Virus record (IMG/VR): IMGVR_UViG_3300038465_000055
Location: 1 to 64,000 of that record
DNA from: a virus
Reading direction: 5' to 3' (one strand)
Length of the DNA: 64,000 nucleotides
Shown here: positions 40,201-48,603 of the stretch, one piece after another
Numbering within the stretch: the first letter of the stretch is position 1
Layout: every line of letters starts with the position of its first letter
Made by a program: the position numbers and the translations under genes
The notes under the pieces: generated by a model
Database searches by the model: none
The model's input: the letters and a program-made list of their open reading frames with translations, nothing else
What the model was told of the DNA's origin: nothing

Positions 40201-41096
40201 TAACCAAACGTCGTCATCTTGGTAGTGTCGGAAGCGCTTGATCCCATATTTCGGAGCCAGCCGAAGCCAGCTCCCTTTATGGCTGCTACAAATTCAGGAA
40301 CGAAGAACGAGCCGGAAGCCCCGCTGGTTGACATCGCAAGCGCGTATTGGGAGCAATCATCGTTCGGCGCGCCGCCGTTATTGGTGCTCCGACAAAGTAT
40401 CCACTCGCCGCTGCCCGGCGCAAAAGCATAACCCGTCGGATAAAGAATGGAGAGACCGAAGCACTGCGACGTGCATTGAAACACTGCCGTGCCAGCCGTG
40501 CTGCCGTTGCACTTGAAATTCTGGTTGCTGCTGGTGAACGTGCCCGGTGTGCCGGAACCGCTGAGCGTCATTCCACCCGTGAAAGACGACACCACAAATG
40601 TCGGCGTGGTCGTATTGCCGAAAACTATCGACATGAACGGACGTGTCGCGGCGCACGACAGCGTATAGGTTGAGTTTAACCACAGACCATTAGTCTGCGA
40701 ACCAATCTGCTGCGTCAGCGTCGTAATCGGATATTGGCTACCATCGACGTCGATGGAAGTATTGTTGTTTGTTGCTTGGTTTCCCCTCAGGGCATTTGTG
40801 TAAGTGATCGGCGTAAGATCCGCGCCGACACTGAGCATTACTTGGGAAATGCCGGCGGGTGGCGATAAGGGCGCTGAACCATGACGATAGCCGACCGGCA
40901 GAAAGCGAGACTCACCTTGGCCGAAAAATTTAACGGCTCCCGACAACGAAGCCTTCTGCTCAATGATTAGATGCTGGATCTGAATCGAGTAGGCCAGAAG
41001 ATTATTGCGCTGCGGATTGACCGGCATCGCAAAGGAAGTCGTCGTCGCCAGTGCGACTACCACACCAGCCAGAGCTGATAAAAATCTTTTGAACAT
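37299..41096 (-). CDS. giant exported virion-region protein (1265 residues)
   Basis: Signal peptide MFKRFLSALAGVVVALATT, cleaved after SFA. The mature protein is Gly/Ser/Thr/Asn-rich. It has at least three copies of a beta-repeat: (a) ISGTTMTVSAFNSYG ... GTGTYAVSVSQTVAAQAL, (b) FTGTGSGTNLTVTGVTG ... GGAGLYVTSAATTSAG, (c) a copy ending TGNYVILSGNATGTNAGEG. Cysteine pairs are common (ACAPAC, GCPTTC, ACSGC), as in proteins folded outside the cytoplasm. The middle (about 600-900) looks globular and Trp/Tyr-rich and has no family I can name. It is the last and largest of a cassette of exported proteins. Confidence 0.7.
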   Translation of the reverse strand: MFKRFLSALAGVVVALATTTSFAMPVNPQRNNLLAYSIQIQHLIIEQKASLSGAVKFFGQGESRFLPVGYRHGSAPLSPPAGISQVMLSVGADLTPITYTNALRGNQATNNNTSIDVDGSQYPITTLTQQIGSQTNGLWLNSTYTLSCAATRPFMSIVFGNTTTPTFVVSSFTGGMTLSGSGTPGTFTSSNQNFKCNGSTAGTAVFQCTSQCFGLSILYPTGYAFAPGSGEWILCRSTNNGGAPNDDCSQYALAMSTSGASGSFFVPEFVAAIKGAGFGWLRNMGSSASDTTKMTTFGYRAQITDLHLTFTSRNVPSARSGGAGNTTPTCPLTAGSSGQAPYIFTCAPSDDMNNSANDQSLGAWADGDTVMGNPGTGPTPGWTLVNAVGDSTTNCGGGPCVSASIAHSQMTTASISGTTMTVSAFNSYGGGSASVLLGDTVFSISGTSVAANTTIVGNSTTNSSACAPACTGAGGTGTYAVSVSQTVAAQALYAGNVSAAIVGNVLYVNGLTSGTTEAGGVQTITNISSDGYHVTFNTAFVHACSGCLGYISPFAIVVSTKAGGAQAFILNCEGQGYNDNCGGINSNQLGTGYSTFAYDAILGGVIEQGGGVSPGMAPYEYFINLANQTDANFWLNLPITATNTYKTRTASLILSLMKAPLKVLTEDGNEVWNPAYQPWRLAIQRENWLNITNGSPLDYTHYMAVLASDTALAFSSVFSGSNRSRYEAAMMGQFCCALSSSDYILALGGSLLSTATNAPLCVHFGGTFTSGCSVAGRNVYPNRPIDDINTIGGAPYVGGNNITNGSDVGGSGFGLASAWFFQPVVNDWINGSEAAAISLIDQDLRGTYPRRAPQALTCSGTTFTTGTGASSYEPGGNGNFFLFTSPGGTLPSGLAGNQVYTTDTITGTASFTGTGSGTNLTVTGVTGTIAIGAAVAGTGVPSTITTTIVSQTSGTTGGAGLYVTSAATTSAGAALTTSPWNFTMKGFTAGIQNGSDVNCGTPGTGTLSLNSLIYTSTPFTFTQGNNSTVQTNLQLWQTLACSYSSSTQQSCGTAANPRPSGMGPVLMRWYEGDIEVNPYAAATFAAAVPPIQIGTTVGITGSTHTNTVVDSLSTALGYYTGMTVAAGDISGLTVSSINSGCPTTCTGNYVILSGNATGTNAGEGITFSDPSSTGAANAFNDAVFTGYKNDPSFAVTWEYYYKGFMGTDINQVTFGLMPNSGSPSSLNFLLSQQWGFSSCTSLFCNPLTSPFWQNYNGTSSFNSGH

Positions 41097-41102
41097 TTTT
41101 TA

Positions 41103-41903
41103 TTAAGTTCCTGGATACCAGTATGCCCACGGATTTTCGGACCACTTCAACAGAGTGTTGAACGACAGCATGTTGCCAAAATTAAAACTATACATATACG
41201 CAGCGATGTGACCCGGAAACGCTGCCACTGCCGCAGTGTGGTTGCCTATGTTGAAGGTGCCGTCACCTGCCGAGGCTCCGACGCTGGCCAATGCAGCCTG
41301 TGTGGCCACTACTTTTCCCGTCGCCAGATTGCGAATGATTCCGTCAATTGAATTTGCACCGTTGGCATAGTTACTGAAGGCCGCAAAGTAAGGCACCCCA
41401 ACCGCAAGCGCATAGCCAGCAGTCGGAAACGCTCCGGCGGTTTCCGGAAATAAAACAGGAGCAGTACTTACAAGCAAAGAGTTGCTCGTATTTGCATTTG
41501 CCGTGCTGTGGAGAGCAGCCGTGACTGTTGGGATGCTGTCCATGACGAAAATGCAACCATACGTAAAACCACCGATCGGATTCCTTGCCGAGAAACCGGA
41601 AAACTCGATCTGATCCGTGCTGGCGCCGTTGAACTTGACGCTTGGACCGATCACCGGGTCTAGAAATCCAGTCGGAGCACCAATGATCGTTCCCGGTTTG
41701 CCACCTAGAAGGTTTGTGAAATTCCCGCCTAAATTGGCCACCGCCGATATCCACGGCTGTCCAGAAACAGGATGACTCTGATTCATCCCCGGAGCCACCC
41801 CAGCCGGAAACGCAAACGGCGGCCTTTGAGCTGCAAACAGTTTGCGCGACGGCAACAGGAGGGCTGGGGCAGCAACTTGGATAAGACGACGGCGCGACAG
41901 CAT
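41103..41903 (-). CDS. Tat-signal, LamG-like lectin protein
   Basis: 266 residues. The N-terminus MLSRRRLIQVAAPALLLPSR has a twin-arginine motif followed by a hydrophobic segment, so a Tat signal is likely. The mature part has the concanavalin A/LamG sandwich layout: VKFNGASTDQIEFSGFSARN, FTYGCIFVMDSIPTV, GKVVATQAALASVGASAGDG, and an end LLKWSENPWAYWYPGT like that of many LamG proteins. A glycan-binding function is plausible. It is the only Tat-type protein in the cassette. Confidence 0.65.
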   Translation of the reverse strand: MLSRRRLIQVAAPALLLPSRKLFAAQRPPFAFPAGVAPGMNQSHPVSGQPWISAVANLGGNFTNLLGGKPGTIIGAPTGFLDPVIGPSVKFNGASTDQIEFSGFSARNPIGGFTYGCIFVMDSIPTVTAALHSTANANTSNSLLVSTAPVLFPETAGAFPTAGYALAVGVPYFAAFSNYANGANSIDGIIRNLATGKVVATQAALASVGASAGDGTFNIGNHTAAVAAFPGHIAAYMYSFNFGNMLSFNTLLKWSENPWAYWYPGT

Positions 41904-42548
41904 TTAGTTTTGTCCTGCAATCGGAGCTAACTTTATCAAATTTCCGGTCCCGCCCAGCGCAGCGCCACAGTTATTTTGGGTCATCACCTTGAACTGAAGT
42001 GCAGGAACGTTAATCGGCCCCGGCGCTTTATAGGTGTTGGTGCTGATCGCAGCAGTGGGAAGAAAAATTATAGCATCTGGAGAGCGGACCATTTGCGCTG
42101 CTGTGGCAGTCTCGAACGTTGTTCCGTCTCCGGTTTGAAGAAACCAGATCGAGATGTTGCCGCCCGCCGTGCACGTCGCGGTGGCGCCAGAGGTGAAGAA
42201 GATTTCACCGAGTTGTGCGCCGCCTGTGTTTGAATTGTTGAACAGTCCAGAGGTGCCACCAACCGAACTGACGGCAACCGCACCATTGGCTAGCGCGTTC
42301 AATTCTATCGATTCCAGCGTCAGCAGCGCCGAGTAAAGACCATTGTTCGACGAGCCGAGATACCATTTGTGCGGCCCTGCATTCGGCGCGCAGTTTCCGT
42401 CATCTCCGGTTTGCGTGCTCATACCGACCGAGGACGGCACGTTGTTGTTGATCGAGATCGGATTGGTGCACGCCGCCAGCGCTGGCGCGGCGAACGCGAT
42501 CAGCCAAAGCACGACTGCTGTTAGTGGTGCTGCGAGACGCTTGATCAT
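41904..42548 (-). CDS. exported structural-type protein
   Basis: 214 residues with Sec signal MIKRLAAPLTAVVLWLIAFA, cut before ACTNP. The mature part is beta-rich with cysteines (NCAPNAGPHKWYLGSSNNGL, then TCTAGGNISIWFLQTGDG, then NNCGAALGGTGN). Its layout resembles the beta-tripod or fibre-domain proteins next to it. No family recognised. Confidence 0.6.
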   Translation of the reverse strand: MIKRLAAPLTAVVLWLIAFAAPALAACTNPISINNNVPSSVGMSTQTGDDGNCAPNAGPHKWYLGSSNNGLYSALLTLESIELNALANGAVAVSSVGGTSGLFNNSNTGGAQLGEIFFTSGATATCTAGGNISIWFLQTGDGTTFETATAAQMVRSPDAIIFLPTAAISTNTYKAPGPINVPALQFKVMTQNNCGAALGGTGNLIKLAPIAGQN

Positions 42549-42560
42549 AGTGATCGCTCC

Positions 42561-42746
42561 TTACCGGAAGATGAGAGAGAAATATTGACTGTTGCAGGCT
42601 TGCGAAAAATCCAGCTCGTTCGAGCACGAGTTCCCGCCACCACTGCCGGCGCCGAGCAGCATGATGCTTGCCGCGCGCGACTGATCGCCGCGAACCGAGC
42701 ACGACGCGATCGCGATGAGAACGAGAATGATAATGCGCTTCTTCAC
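42561..42746 (-). CDS. small lipoprotein
   Basis: 61 residues from GTG 42746, fixed by GAGGAG at a good distance; no ATG lies in frame nearby. N-terminus VKKRIIILVLIAIASC has a lipobox (IASC). The rest is short and Gly/Ser-rich (GAGSGGGNSCSNELDFSQAC). Membrane-anchored; a function in handling its exported neighbours is a guess. Confidence 0.6.
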   Translation of the reverse strand: MKKRIIILVLIAIASCSVRGDQSRAASIMLLGAGSGGGNSCSNELDFSQACNSQYFSLIFR

Positions 42747-42757
42747 GTATCCACTCC

Positions 42758-45700
42758 TCAGAATTGCATGTAGCTGATCGAACCGGCGACAGCCACCGCT
42801 GCCGTTGTAATGGCGCACAGCGCGTTTCCTGACGGCACCTTCAAGATCGTCCCCACACCGCCGCCTTTCGTAAGACCCGGATTGGACGTGCTCAGAGAAT
42901 ATGCCCCGCTAAGTGTGCCCTGCCCTGTAGCGCAAGCCGTTCCAGTTCCGTAAATCCATTGGAACGTGTCCACACCCGCGGCCATGAAATCTTCCGACGT
43001 GACATAGATCGACGTCGAGCCCGACAGCGCGACGATCTGGGTTGTAGTCGCCGTCGAGATGCTGATCGGCGCAGACAGGCTGTCCTGCGACAAAGTCTGG
43101 CGCCCCACGCCAGTTCCGGTCTGACCTTGGCCGGTTGCCGTAGCCGTTCCAGCCGTCTGGGCATTGTTGGTCTGCACCACAACGCTGGGCGCCGAGCCCG
43201 CCAGCGTCGCGGTATCGGTGGCAACGGTGACTCGAGGAACTGTGGCTCCCTGCGCTCCGGTACCGGTGGCCACCGCGGCGTTGCCGACCATCAGGTTGGC
43301 AAAGAGACCGTTCGTGGCACTCAGGACCGCGTTGCCTTGCAGGAGGTTGGAGAAGATGCCGTTGGTCGCTGACAAGGCCGAGCCGCCTTGCGTGAGACCA
43401 GCCGTCCACGTGCCCGATTGCGTGGCTGCAACCGTGCCTGTGATCGTGGTCGACGTCAGCGTCACGGCAAGACCGGAGACACCCGCCGCAACCAGCAATT
43501 CACCGCGCGAACTGAATAGCAGCGCAGCCTGTTGCGTGTTCGTCATTGTCGGCTGCGCCGAAAGATACTGACCGCCGACCGTGAGCGCGCTGGTCGACGC
43601 CGCCGTCGCCGCATTGAGCGGACCCGTAACCTGCGGGATCGGCCCCTTGATATCGTCGTCAAGCTGGCCGAGACAGCCGATGATGGTATTCCCTGCAACC
43701 GAGCAGGTATGCGCCGAGGTGATCGTTCCCTCGACGACGTTGGCGCCGTTGGCGAGCGAGCCCGCTGCGAACGCACCGGACGCGAACGCGCCCGACGCAT
43801 AGGCGCCCGAAGCGATCGAGCCCGACGCATAGGCGCCGCTCGCCACCGCACCGGACACCATCGTGACAGCACCGCCCCCACCGCCCACCTTGACGTTGAC
43901 TAGCAGGTTGCCCGCGGCATCCATCTGGAACGGCGAGAAGTTCCCGGACGTGATCGTGGCCGGCGTCGTGTTGAACTGGCCACCGACTAGAACTGAGCTG
44001 AATGTGCCCGTCGCGTTCTGGCCAGCGAAATCGAGCAGCGCGCCGGCATTGCCGACGATCCGATCGCTCCACGTGCCAGATTGCGTGACTGGAATGGCGC
44101 TCTGGTTGCTGGCGATCGCAACCGAGACGCTATTGGCCATCGTGACTTGGCCGTTTGGATTGACGCTATTCGGCGAGATCGATACGACGATCGCCGTGTC
44201 GGTAGCCAACGGCGGCGTGCTCCCGAGCTTGATTGCCGCCCCGACGACGTTCTGACCAGCCGCGCCCGTGACTGTACCGCCGAACACGACCGGGGGATTG
44301 GCGTTCGCAACGCCCACTGCCGTGGGACCAAAGACCGCCCCCCCGCCGCCGCCGCCGCCGGTGCATCCAGAGATACAAGCGACATTCAGGGCATTCGTGG
44401 TCGAGGCTATGACGTTCCCGGAGCCGTCGACGATCTGGGTTTTTGCCGCGCCGCTGGTTTGCAAGGTGGCCGTGGCCGCGCCCGTGGGAAGGCTGATAGT
44501 TCCTGTGATGTTGTTGATGTTGTTCGTGGCGCCGGTGAGCTGGACGCCAAAGGTACCCGTTCCGACGACGGTCGCATTGAGGGCCGCCGCCGTGGCCTGC
44601 GTCACAGCGAACGAGCTGTTGCCGATCGAACCGCCGGCCTGAAATGGCGTTCCAAGCGCTGCTATGATAGTCGCCTGATTGGCCGCCGTGCCGGCTCCCC
44701 CCAAGGTGCCAAGGTTGACCGTAGGCGTTGCCGCGAAGGCAGGGAGCGTCCCCAAGATGCCAAAGGCCGTATTGGCGATGCTGCCACCGGCTTGGAACGG
44801 CGTGCCCAGCGCCGTCTGGATCGCCGCCAGCGTGGTCTGTGTCGCGACCCCCGCGATGGTCCCCAGATTGACGGTTGGCGTCGCAGCAAACGCAGGCAGC
44901 GTGCCCGTGATGCCAAACCCGGTATTGGTGATCGAGCCGATCGCGTTGGTGCCCGCAGCGAGCCCAATCGACCAAGCGCCAGACTGCGCGGCCGGGAATG
45001 TGCCGCCAGCGCCGGTAACAAGCAGCGCCGAGCCGTTCGAACCGGTATTGGCGAGAGAGACCTGAAGCGGGGCCGCCGATACGCCGACTTCCGCTCCCGC
45101 CGCGTTGCGCAGGTTCATCATGACAGCGCGGAATTCCGTCAACTGCACCATGCCCTGATCGCCAGCCGTCAGGGGATTTGCCGTCACCGTCGTCTGATAG
45201 AAACCGCCCGCGCCAGCGAACAGCGAAGCGCCGGCCGCGAACAGCGCACCATCCGCCGTGCTCACGCCCGAACCCGAGCAGTTCGAGCACTGGATATTCA
45301 GGTTGCCGCCGGTACCGGTGAGCGGAACAAGATTGCCGCCCTGCAACATACCGACGTAGGTGGCCGAGCCCGGCGCCAGCGTGGCCACCGCTCCAACGGA
45401 CGCATTCGGAGCCGCGCCGCAGCCCGTGCCGCAATTGAATGTCGGGGTGGCCGCAAATGCCGGGAGCGTGCCGCCGAGACTGACAGTGCCGCTGACCGGT
45501 TGCGTTACCGCAGATCCGTCGACCATGAGGCCATTGGCGGTCGCGACCAATCCCGTCAGGACGCCGCCGACGCTGGCGCCGAGATAGGTGGCAGAGGCCG
45601 GCACCGCGATCGAGGTGAGCGCAACCGACGCATTCGATCCGTTGCAACCGCTGACGCAATTGACATTCGGCGTGCCCGCAACCGAGACAGGAAGGGTGAC

Positions 45701-46126
45701 CGAAGCCTTGATGCTTACCCATTCTCCATTGGTGACGTCGCCGAGCTGCGGCTGAAAATTACCCGACACATCCTTGAAGCCGCCCGGCGTGCCGAAATTT
45801 CCGATCGGGCTTGCGAAGGTGGCCGAGACGCCAGTGCCGCTGCAATTCGAGCATGTGATGCTGCCGGTGACTGCAAACGTAGCTCCCGCGCCGGGCGAGA
45901 CAAAGATCGGATTGGCCGACACACCCATCGGGTTGCCAGTCTGATCCTGAATGACGTTAGCCGCGCATATGACGCTGTTCGAGCAATTGAACCCATGCAG
46001 TTGGCGCGGGATCTTGTAGGCGTCGAGGAACGAATAATTAGGGAACGTGGCCTGTTGAGCCAGAGCTGGGGAAAGGCCAACGAGCGACAGCGACCAGATC
46101 GCCAATGCCAAGAGAGCTTTTTTCAT
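42758..46126 (-). CDS. giant exported repeat protein (1122 residues)
   Basis: Signal peptide MKKALLALAIWSLSLVGLSP, cleaved after ALA. The mature protein has long imperfect repeats. LPAFAATPTVNLGT and GTPFQAGGSI each occur twice, and a short tandem region reads SGAYASGAFASGAFAAGS. Cys-pair motifs are CSNCSG (twice), CVSGCNG, CISGCTG and CGTGCG. A C-terminal block (VGGQYLSAQPTMTNTQQAAL) and the end AVAVAGSISYMQF are familiar from phage or prophage appendage proteins. The DNA is repetitive. The fibre-tail adaptor is encoded directly upstream. It is probably a surface appendage; why it is exported is unclear. Confidence 0.7.
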   Translation of the reverse strand: MKKALLALAIWSLSLVGLSPALAQQATFPNYSFLDAYKIPRQLHGFNCSNSVICAANVIQDQTGNPMGVSANPIFVSPGAGATFAVTGSITCSNCSGTGVSATFASPIGNFGTPGGFKDVSGNFQPQLGDVTNGEWVSIKASVTLPVSVAGTPNVNCVSGCNGSNASVALTSIAVPASATYLGASVGGVLTGLVATANGLMVDGSAVTQPVSGTVSLGGTLPAFAATPTFNCGTGCGAAPNASVGAVATLAPGSATYVGMLQGGNLVPLTGTGGNLNIQCSNCSGSGVSTADGALFAAGASLFAGAGGFYQTTVTANPLTAGDQGMVQLTEFRAVMMNLRNAAGAEVGVSAAPLQVSLANTGSNGSALLVTGAGGTFPAAQSGAWSIGLAAGTNAIGSITNTGFGITGTLPAFAATPTVNLGTIAGVATQTTLAAIQTALGTPFQAGGSIANTAFGILGTLPAFAATPTVNLGTLGGAGTAANQATIIAALGTPFQAGGSIGNSSFAVTQATAAALNATVVGTGTFGVQLTGATNNINNITGTISLPTGAATATLQTSGAAKTQIVDGSGNVIASTTNALNVACISGCTGGGGGGGAVFGPTAVGVANANPPVVFGGTVTGAAGQNVVGAAIKLGSTPPLATDTAIVVSISPNSVNPNGQVTMANSVSVAIASNQSAIPVTQSGTWSDRIVGNAGALLDFAGQNATGTFSSVLVGGQFNTTPATITSGNFSPFQMDAAGNLLVNVKVGGGGGAVTMVSGAVASGAYASGSIASGAYASGAFASGAFAAGSLANGANVVEGTITSAHTCSVAGNTIIGCLGQLDDDIKGPIPQVTGPLNAATAASTSALTVGGQYLSAQPTMTNTQQAALLFSSRGELLVAAGVSGLAVTLTSTTITGTVAATQSGTWTAGLTQGGSALSATNGIFSNLLQGNAVLSATNGLFANLMVGNAAVATGTGAQGATVPRVTVATDTATLAGSAPSVVVQTNNAQTAGTATATGQGQTGTGVGRQTLSQDSLSAPISISTATTTQIVALSGSTSIYVTSEDFMAAGVDTFQWIYGTGTACATGQGTLSGAYSLSTSNPGLTKGGGVGTILKVPSGNALCAITTAAVAVAGSISYMQF

Positions 46127-46151
46127 CGCTCGAATTCCCCAAAGGAAAGTG

Positions 46152-46592
46152 TCAGCCGCCGATCAGCGGTATGTACTGCGAATTTTCTGCATCCGAAAAA
46201 TCAAGGTCAGGATCTTCTTCGCCTCGTATCCGCAGGTAAACGATTTCCACGAAGATACGGCCCTGCGCCGTCGTCGCATTGTTCATCAGAGCATACACTG
46301 ATCCGATTGCTCCGACCGACAACCAGACGGAAACAAACGGATTATTTATTGCCTTGTTACCTATCACCAAACCTTCATCCGGAGGTTCGATCTGATCCCA
46401 CGTCGAAGTCACGATCGTGTCGCCCGCCGCCGCCGGTGGCACAGCAAGCCGTATCGAATAATCGATACCGAAGTCGAGTTTTTCGATCGAATTCTTTGCT
46501 GGCCATTCAAGCAGTTGGCGCCCGCGACCGGGGGTAACGATTCGCGAAAATCCTGCCGGCAGAATAACCCGCTGTGAATTAACGCCGACCAT
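46152..46592 (-). CDS. fibre-tail adaptor protein
   Basis: 146 residues. It matches the phage fibre-tail adaptor layout: WPAKNSIEKLDFGIDYSIRL, then AAGDTIVTSTWDQIEPPDEG, then FVSVWLSVGAIGSVYALMNN and TTAQGRIFVEIVYLRIR. Such proteins join side fibres or appendages to the virion. Its place right before the exported cassette ties those proteins to the virion surface. Confidence 0.75.
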   Translation of the reverse strand: MVGVNSQRVILPAGFSRIVTPGRGRQLLEWPAKNSIEKLDFGIDYSIRLAVPPAAAGDTIVTSTWDQIEPPDEGLVIGNKAINNPFVSVWLSVGAIGSVYALMNNATTAQGRIFVEIVYLRIRGEEDPDLDFSDAENSQYIPLIGG

Positions 46593-46605
46593 GACCGTTC
46601 ACGCC

Positions 46606-46920
46606 CTATTTATAATATGACACGTTGAGGACAGCGGTTGCCGACTGCTGGATGAATTGCAGCGCGGCCAGATTGGCGAGGGGAATCGGCGCAGCTCCAG
46701 CCGTGATCTGCATCCCGATCGTCGCAGTTGGCGCTGTCCCGTCATCGCGATAATTCACATTTGCGCCCGTGCACATCACCAAGGCATAGGTCGCGCCCGC
46801 CGGCACTGTAAACGCCGCCGCCACTGTCAATGCCGTGATCTGCTGGAATCCCAACGGCTTGCCTGACGGGATGATCGTGACCGGCGTCGACGCACCAGCC
46901 TGCACAAGTTGGTTTGCCAT
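46606..46920 (-). CDS. small structural protein
   Basis: 104 residues, beta-rich, with the phrase NVNYRDDGTAPTATIGMQI that I recognise from phage structural proteins near the head-fibre genes. Role unknown; possibly head decoration. Confidence 0.6.
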   Translation of the reverse strand: MANQLVQAGASTPVTIIPSGKPLGFQQITALTVAAAFTVPAGATYALVMCTGANVNYRDDGTAPTATIGMQITAGAAPIPLANLAALQFIQQSATAVLNVSYYK

Positions 46921-46933
46921 TATCTATTTTCCC

Positions 46934-47452
46934 TCATGTGATCCCGAACAGAGTCGGTCCCCACTTCTGTGCGATCGACAGATAGCGTCGGCCCCATGGC
47001 GTCTTCATGTTTTGCAGATCCGACAGCGAGAGCTGCGCGAGCGAATCAGGAACGACCATCGACTCGCTTGTTCCCTCATCGCTCGCGGACGATATCACGC
47101 CTGAGACGAAACCGTTGACGTTGAATTTTCTTCGCAGATACGCAAAGACAGGCAGCCTGTCCTTACCGATGGTCCCATAAAACGGCGGCGGATTGCCGAA
47201 CGCATCACCGATGTCAGGCGCATAATTGATCAGGATATCCGCTGCCAGATTGTAGACCGCCTGATGATAAAGGAACGGCACAGCACACCTGATGAAGCCG
47301 TTCACCGTTTCCCGCGCCGAGTGAAAAGCAAAGAACACCACCGGCGAGGTTGGTGGCAACTGTGCCGGAGTGATCTGCATAAAACCGTAGACGAATTGAA
47401 GGAATCCATCGACGGTCGGCGGGGGAACGATGAACGGCGGATCATTATCCAT
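46934..47452 (-). CDS. neck / head-tail connector protein (candidate)
   Basis: 172 residues from ATG 47452 (MDNDPPFIVPPPTVDG), sharing one base with the previous stop; a longer frame to 47533 has no better site. Contains VVFFAFHSARETVNGFIRCA and later MKTPWGRRYLSIAQKWGPTL. Position between capsid and tail genes suggests a connector. No family assigned. Confidence 0.6.
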   Translation of the reverse strand: MDNDPPFIVPPPTVDGFLQFVYGFMQITPAQLPPTSPVVFFAFHSARETVNGFIRCAVPFLYHQAVYNLAADILINYAPDIGDAFGNPPPFYGTIGKDRLPVFAYLRRKFNVNGFVSGVISSASDEGTSESMVVPDSLAQLSLSDLQNMKTPWGRRYLSIAQKWGPTLFGIT

Positions 47453-47706
47453 CAGCGCGGTCCCTCGAACGACTCGAGAAACAGGCCCTCTCGATAGGCG
47501 CCATTGTGCAGGACATAATGCCGCGCGCCCCACTTGATGACGTCTGGAGGCCCGCCGGGCGGCAGCCTGATCGTTGTGACGCGCTCCCCTGACTTGGTGA
47601 ACAACTGCACGTCGCCTCTATTTTCAGGACGCTTCATTTCCTGCTGTGGCATGTCAAATCCCGTGATGTTCCAAACCTCGCCTTTTTCATCTGCCCACTG
47701 GCCCAC
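47452..47706 (-). CDS. hypothetical protein, connector region
   Basis: 84 residues from GTG 47706, with AGGGG upstream. Beta-rich (KGEVWNITGFDM, RVTTIRLPPGGPPDVI, HYVLHNGAYREGLF). No family recognised. It shares one base with the downstream start. Confidence 0.6.
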   Translation of the reverse strand: MGQWADEKGEVWNITGFDMPQQEMKRPENRGDVQLFTKSGERVTTIRLPPGGPPDVIKWGARHYVLHNGAYREGLFLESFEGPR

Positions 47707-47712
47707 GGCGCG

Positions 47713-48210
47713 CTACCCCTTTCGCCGCTTCGACGGCCGAGCCGTCCCGGTGTCGATCTCGGTGCGATAGCCATCTGCCCATGCGCCATCTTCATCCTGC
47801 ACCGAAAACTCCGTCTTTCGAATGTTGGGAAGATCGTACTTCTGATTATCGCGCACCATCCGGTTGGTCTCGACGATCGCCGCCACCTTGCGCATTTCCT
47901 GCCCGCGCAGCACAAGCACGTTCTGGTTGGCGTGAAAAAGCTTTTCGATTTTCGACGAGCTGATTTCCTTGCCGACCTGATAGCAAAGCCCGCGGAACAT
48001 CGTGCTCCCTTGGTCGATCGTGTCTACCGACGTCAGGCCGTACTTTTCGCCCTGATGAACGATCGCCGCGACCTCATCCGGTGTAAGATCGCCGCTGATT
48101 TTGATCTGCTCGCCCATGGGAATGATTTCGTGCAGGGCACTCTTTTTCTCCGGAAGCCGGTAATAGAAATCCCAATGCTGTCCCGTAGCGTTTCCAAGAT
48201 ATAGATCCAT
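47713..48210 (-). CDS. conserved hypothetical protein, head-tail region
   Basis: 165 residues from ATG 48210 (MDLYLGNATGQ), with AGGAG upstream. Contains HWDFYYRLPEKKSALHEIIP and ISGDLTPDEVAAIVHQGEKY, then a basic C-terminus. Similar proteins are common in phages of this group but uncharacterised. Confidence 0.65.
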   Translation of the reverse strand: MDLYLGNATGQHWDFYYRLPEKKSALHEIIPMGEQIKISGDLTPDEVAAIVHQGEKYGLTSVDTIDQGSTMFRGLCYQVGKEISSSKIEKLFHANQNVLVLRGQEMRKVAAIVETNRMVRDNQKYDLPNIRKTEFSVQDEDGAWADGYRTEIDTGTARPSKRRKG

Positions 48211-48296
48211 CGTGCCTTCTCCTGTTGATGGTGGTGCCCGGCATTCCACCGGGCGGCGTCCTTAGCGTCCGCTGCATCATTCCTTTATAAACGAAA

Positions 48297-48320
48297 CGCG
48301 GCAGCCGTGAAGCTACCGCG
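48297..48320 (-). terminator. leftward hairpin after the 48349-48510 gene
   Basis: Arms CGCGGCAGC (48297-48305) and GCTACCGCG (48312-48320) pair over 9 bp with one wobble. Read leftward they are followed by TTTCGTTTATAA, a weak T-run. It would separate the capsid transcript from the connector genes, perhaps only partly. Confidence 0.45.
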
Positions 48321-48348
48321 CTGCGTTCCTCCGCCGATATTCAAAAAC

Positions 48349-48510
48349 TCAAAACTTGATGTTGAAGCCGGGACCGCCGCCGCCCTGAAGATGCTGCTCG
48401 ATATGCTCCAAGCGCGCTTTAAGCTGCTCGATCTCCCCCAGCGCTGTTTCCAGCGCCGTCTGTAGCTCTTGCACGACGGCCGGTAGATTTGAATTTAATG
48501 GTGTCGCCAT
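48349..48510 (-). CDS. small coiled-coil protein
   Basis: 53 residues from ATG 48510 (MATPLNSNLPA); a longer frame to 48561 is not needed. A trimeric or dimeric coiled coil (ELQTALETALGEIEQLKARL) with a Gly-rich end. Possibly a short capsid-fibre foot or a chaperone. Confidence 0.55.
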   Translation of the reverse strand: MATPLNSNLPAVVQELQTALETALGEIEQLKARLEHIEQHLQGGGGPGFNIKF

Positions 48511-48603
48511 GTTGTTTTCCTTTTCGTCGCGACTCTCGCGCAAGCCACACATCAAGATCAAGGTTGCTCTGGGCTTTCGTTATAGCAGCAAGTAGCTGAA
48601 ACG

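Noticed and set aside
44166-45722. 518-codon leftward frame within the same gene
   Set aside because: It is the +1 shadow of the repetitive gene; composition is skewed (Gly/Arg/His) and there is no start site.
44081-46537. 818-codon open frame on the + strand, antisense to the 1122-residue exported protein
   Set aside because: Arg-rich, no ribosome site, wrong strand for the operon; it results from the third-position GC bias of the repeat-rich gene on the other strand.
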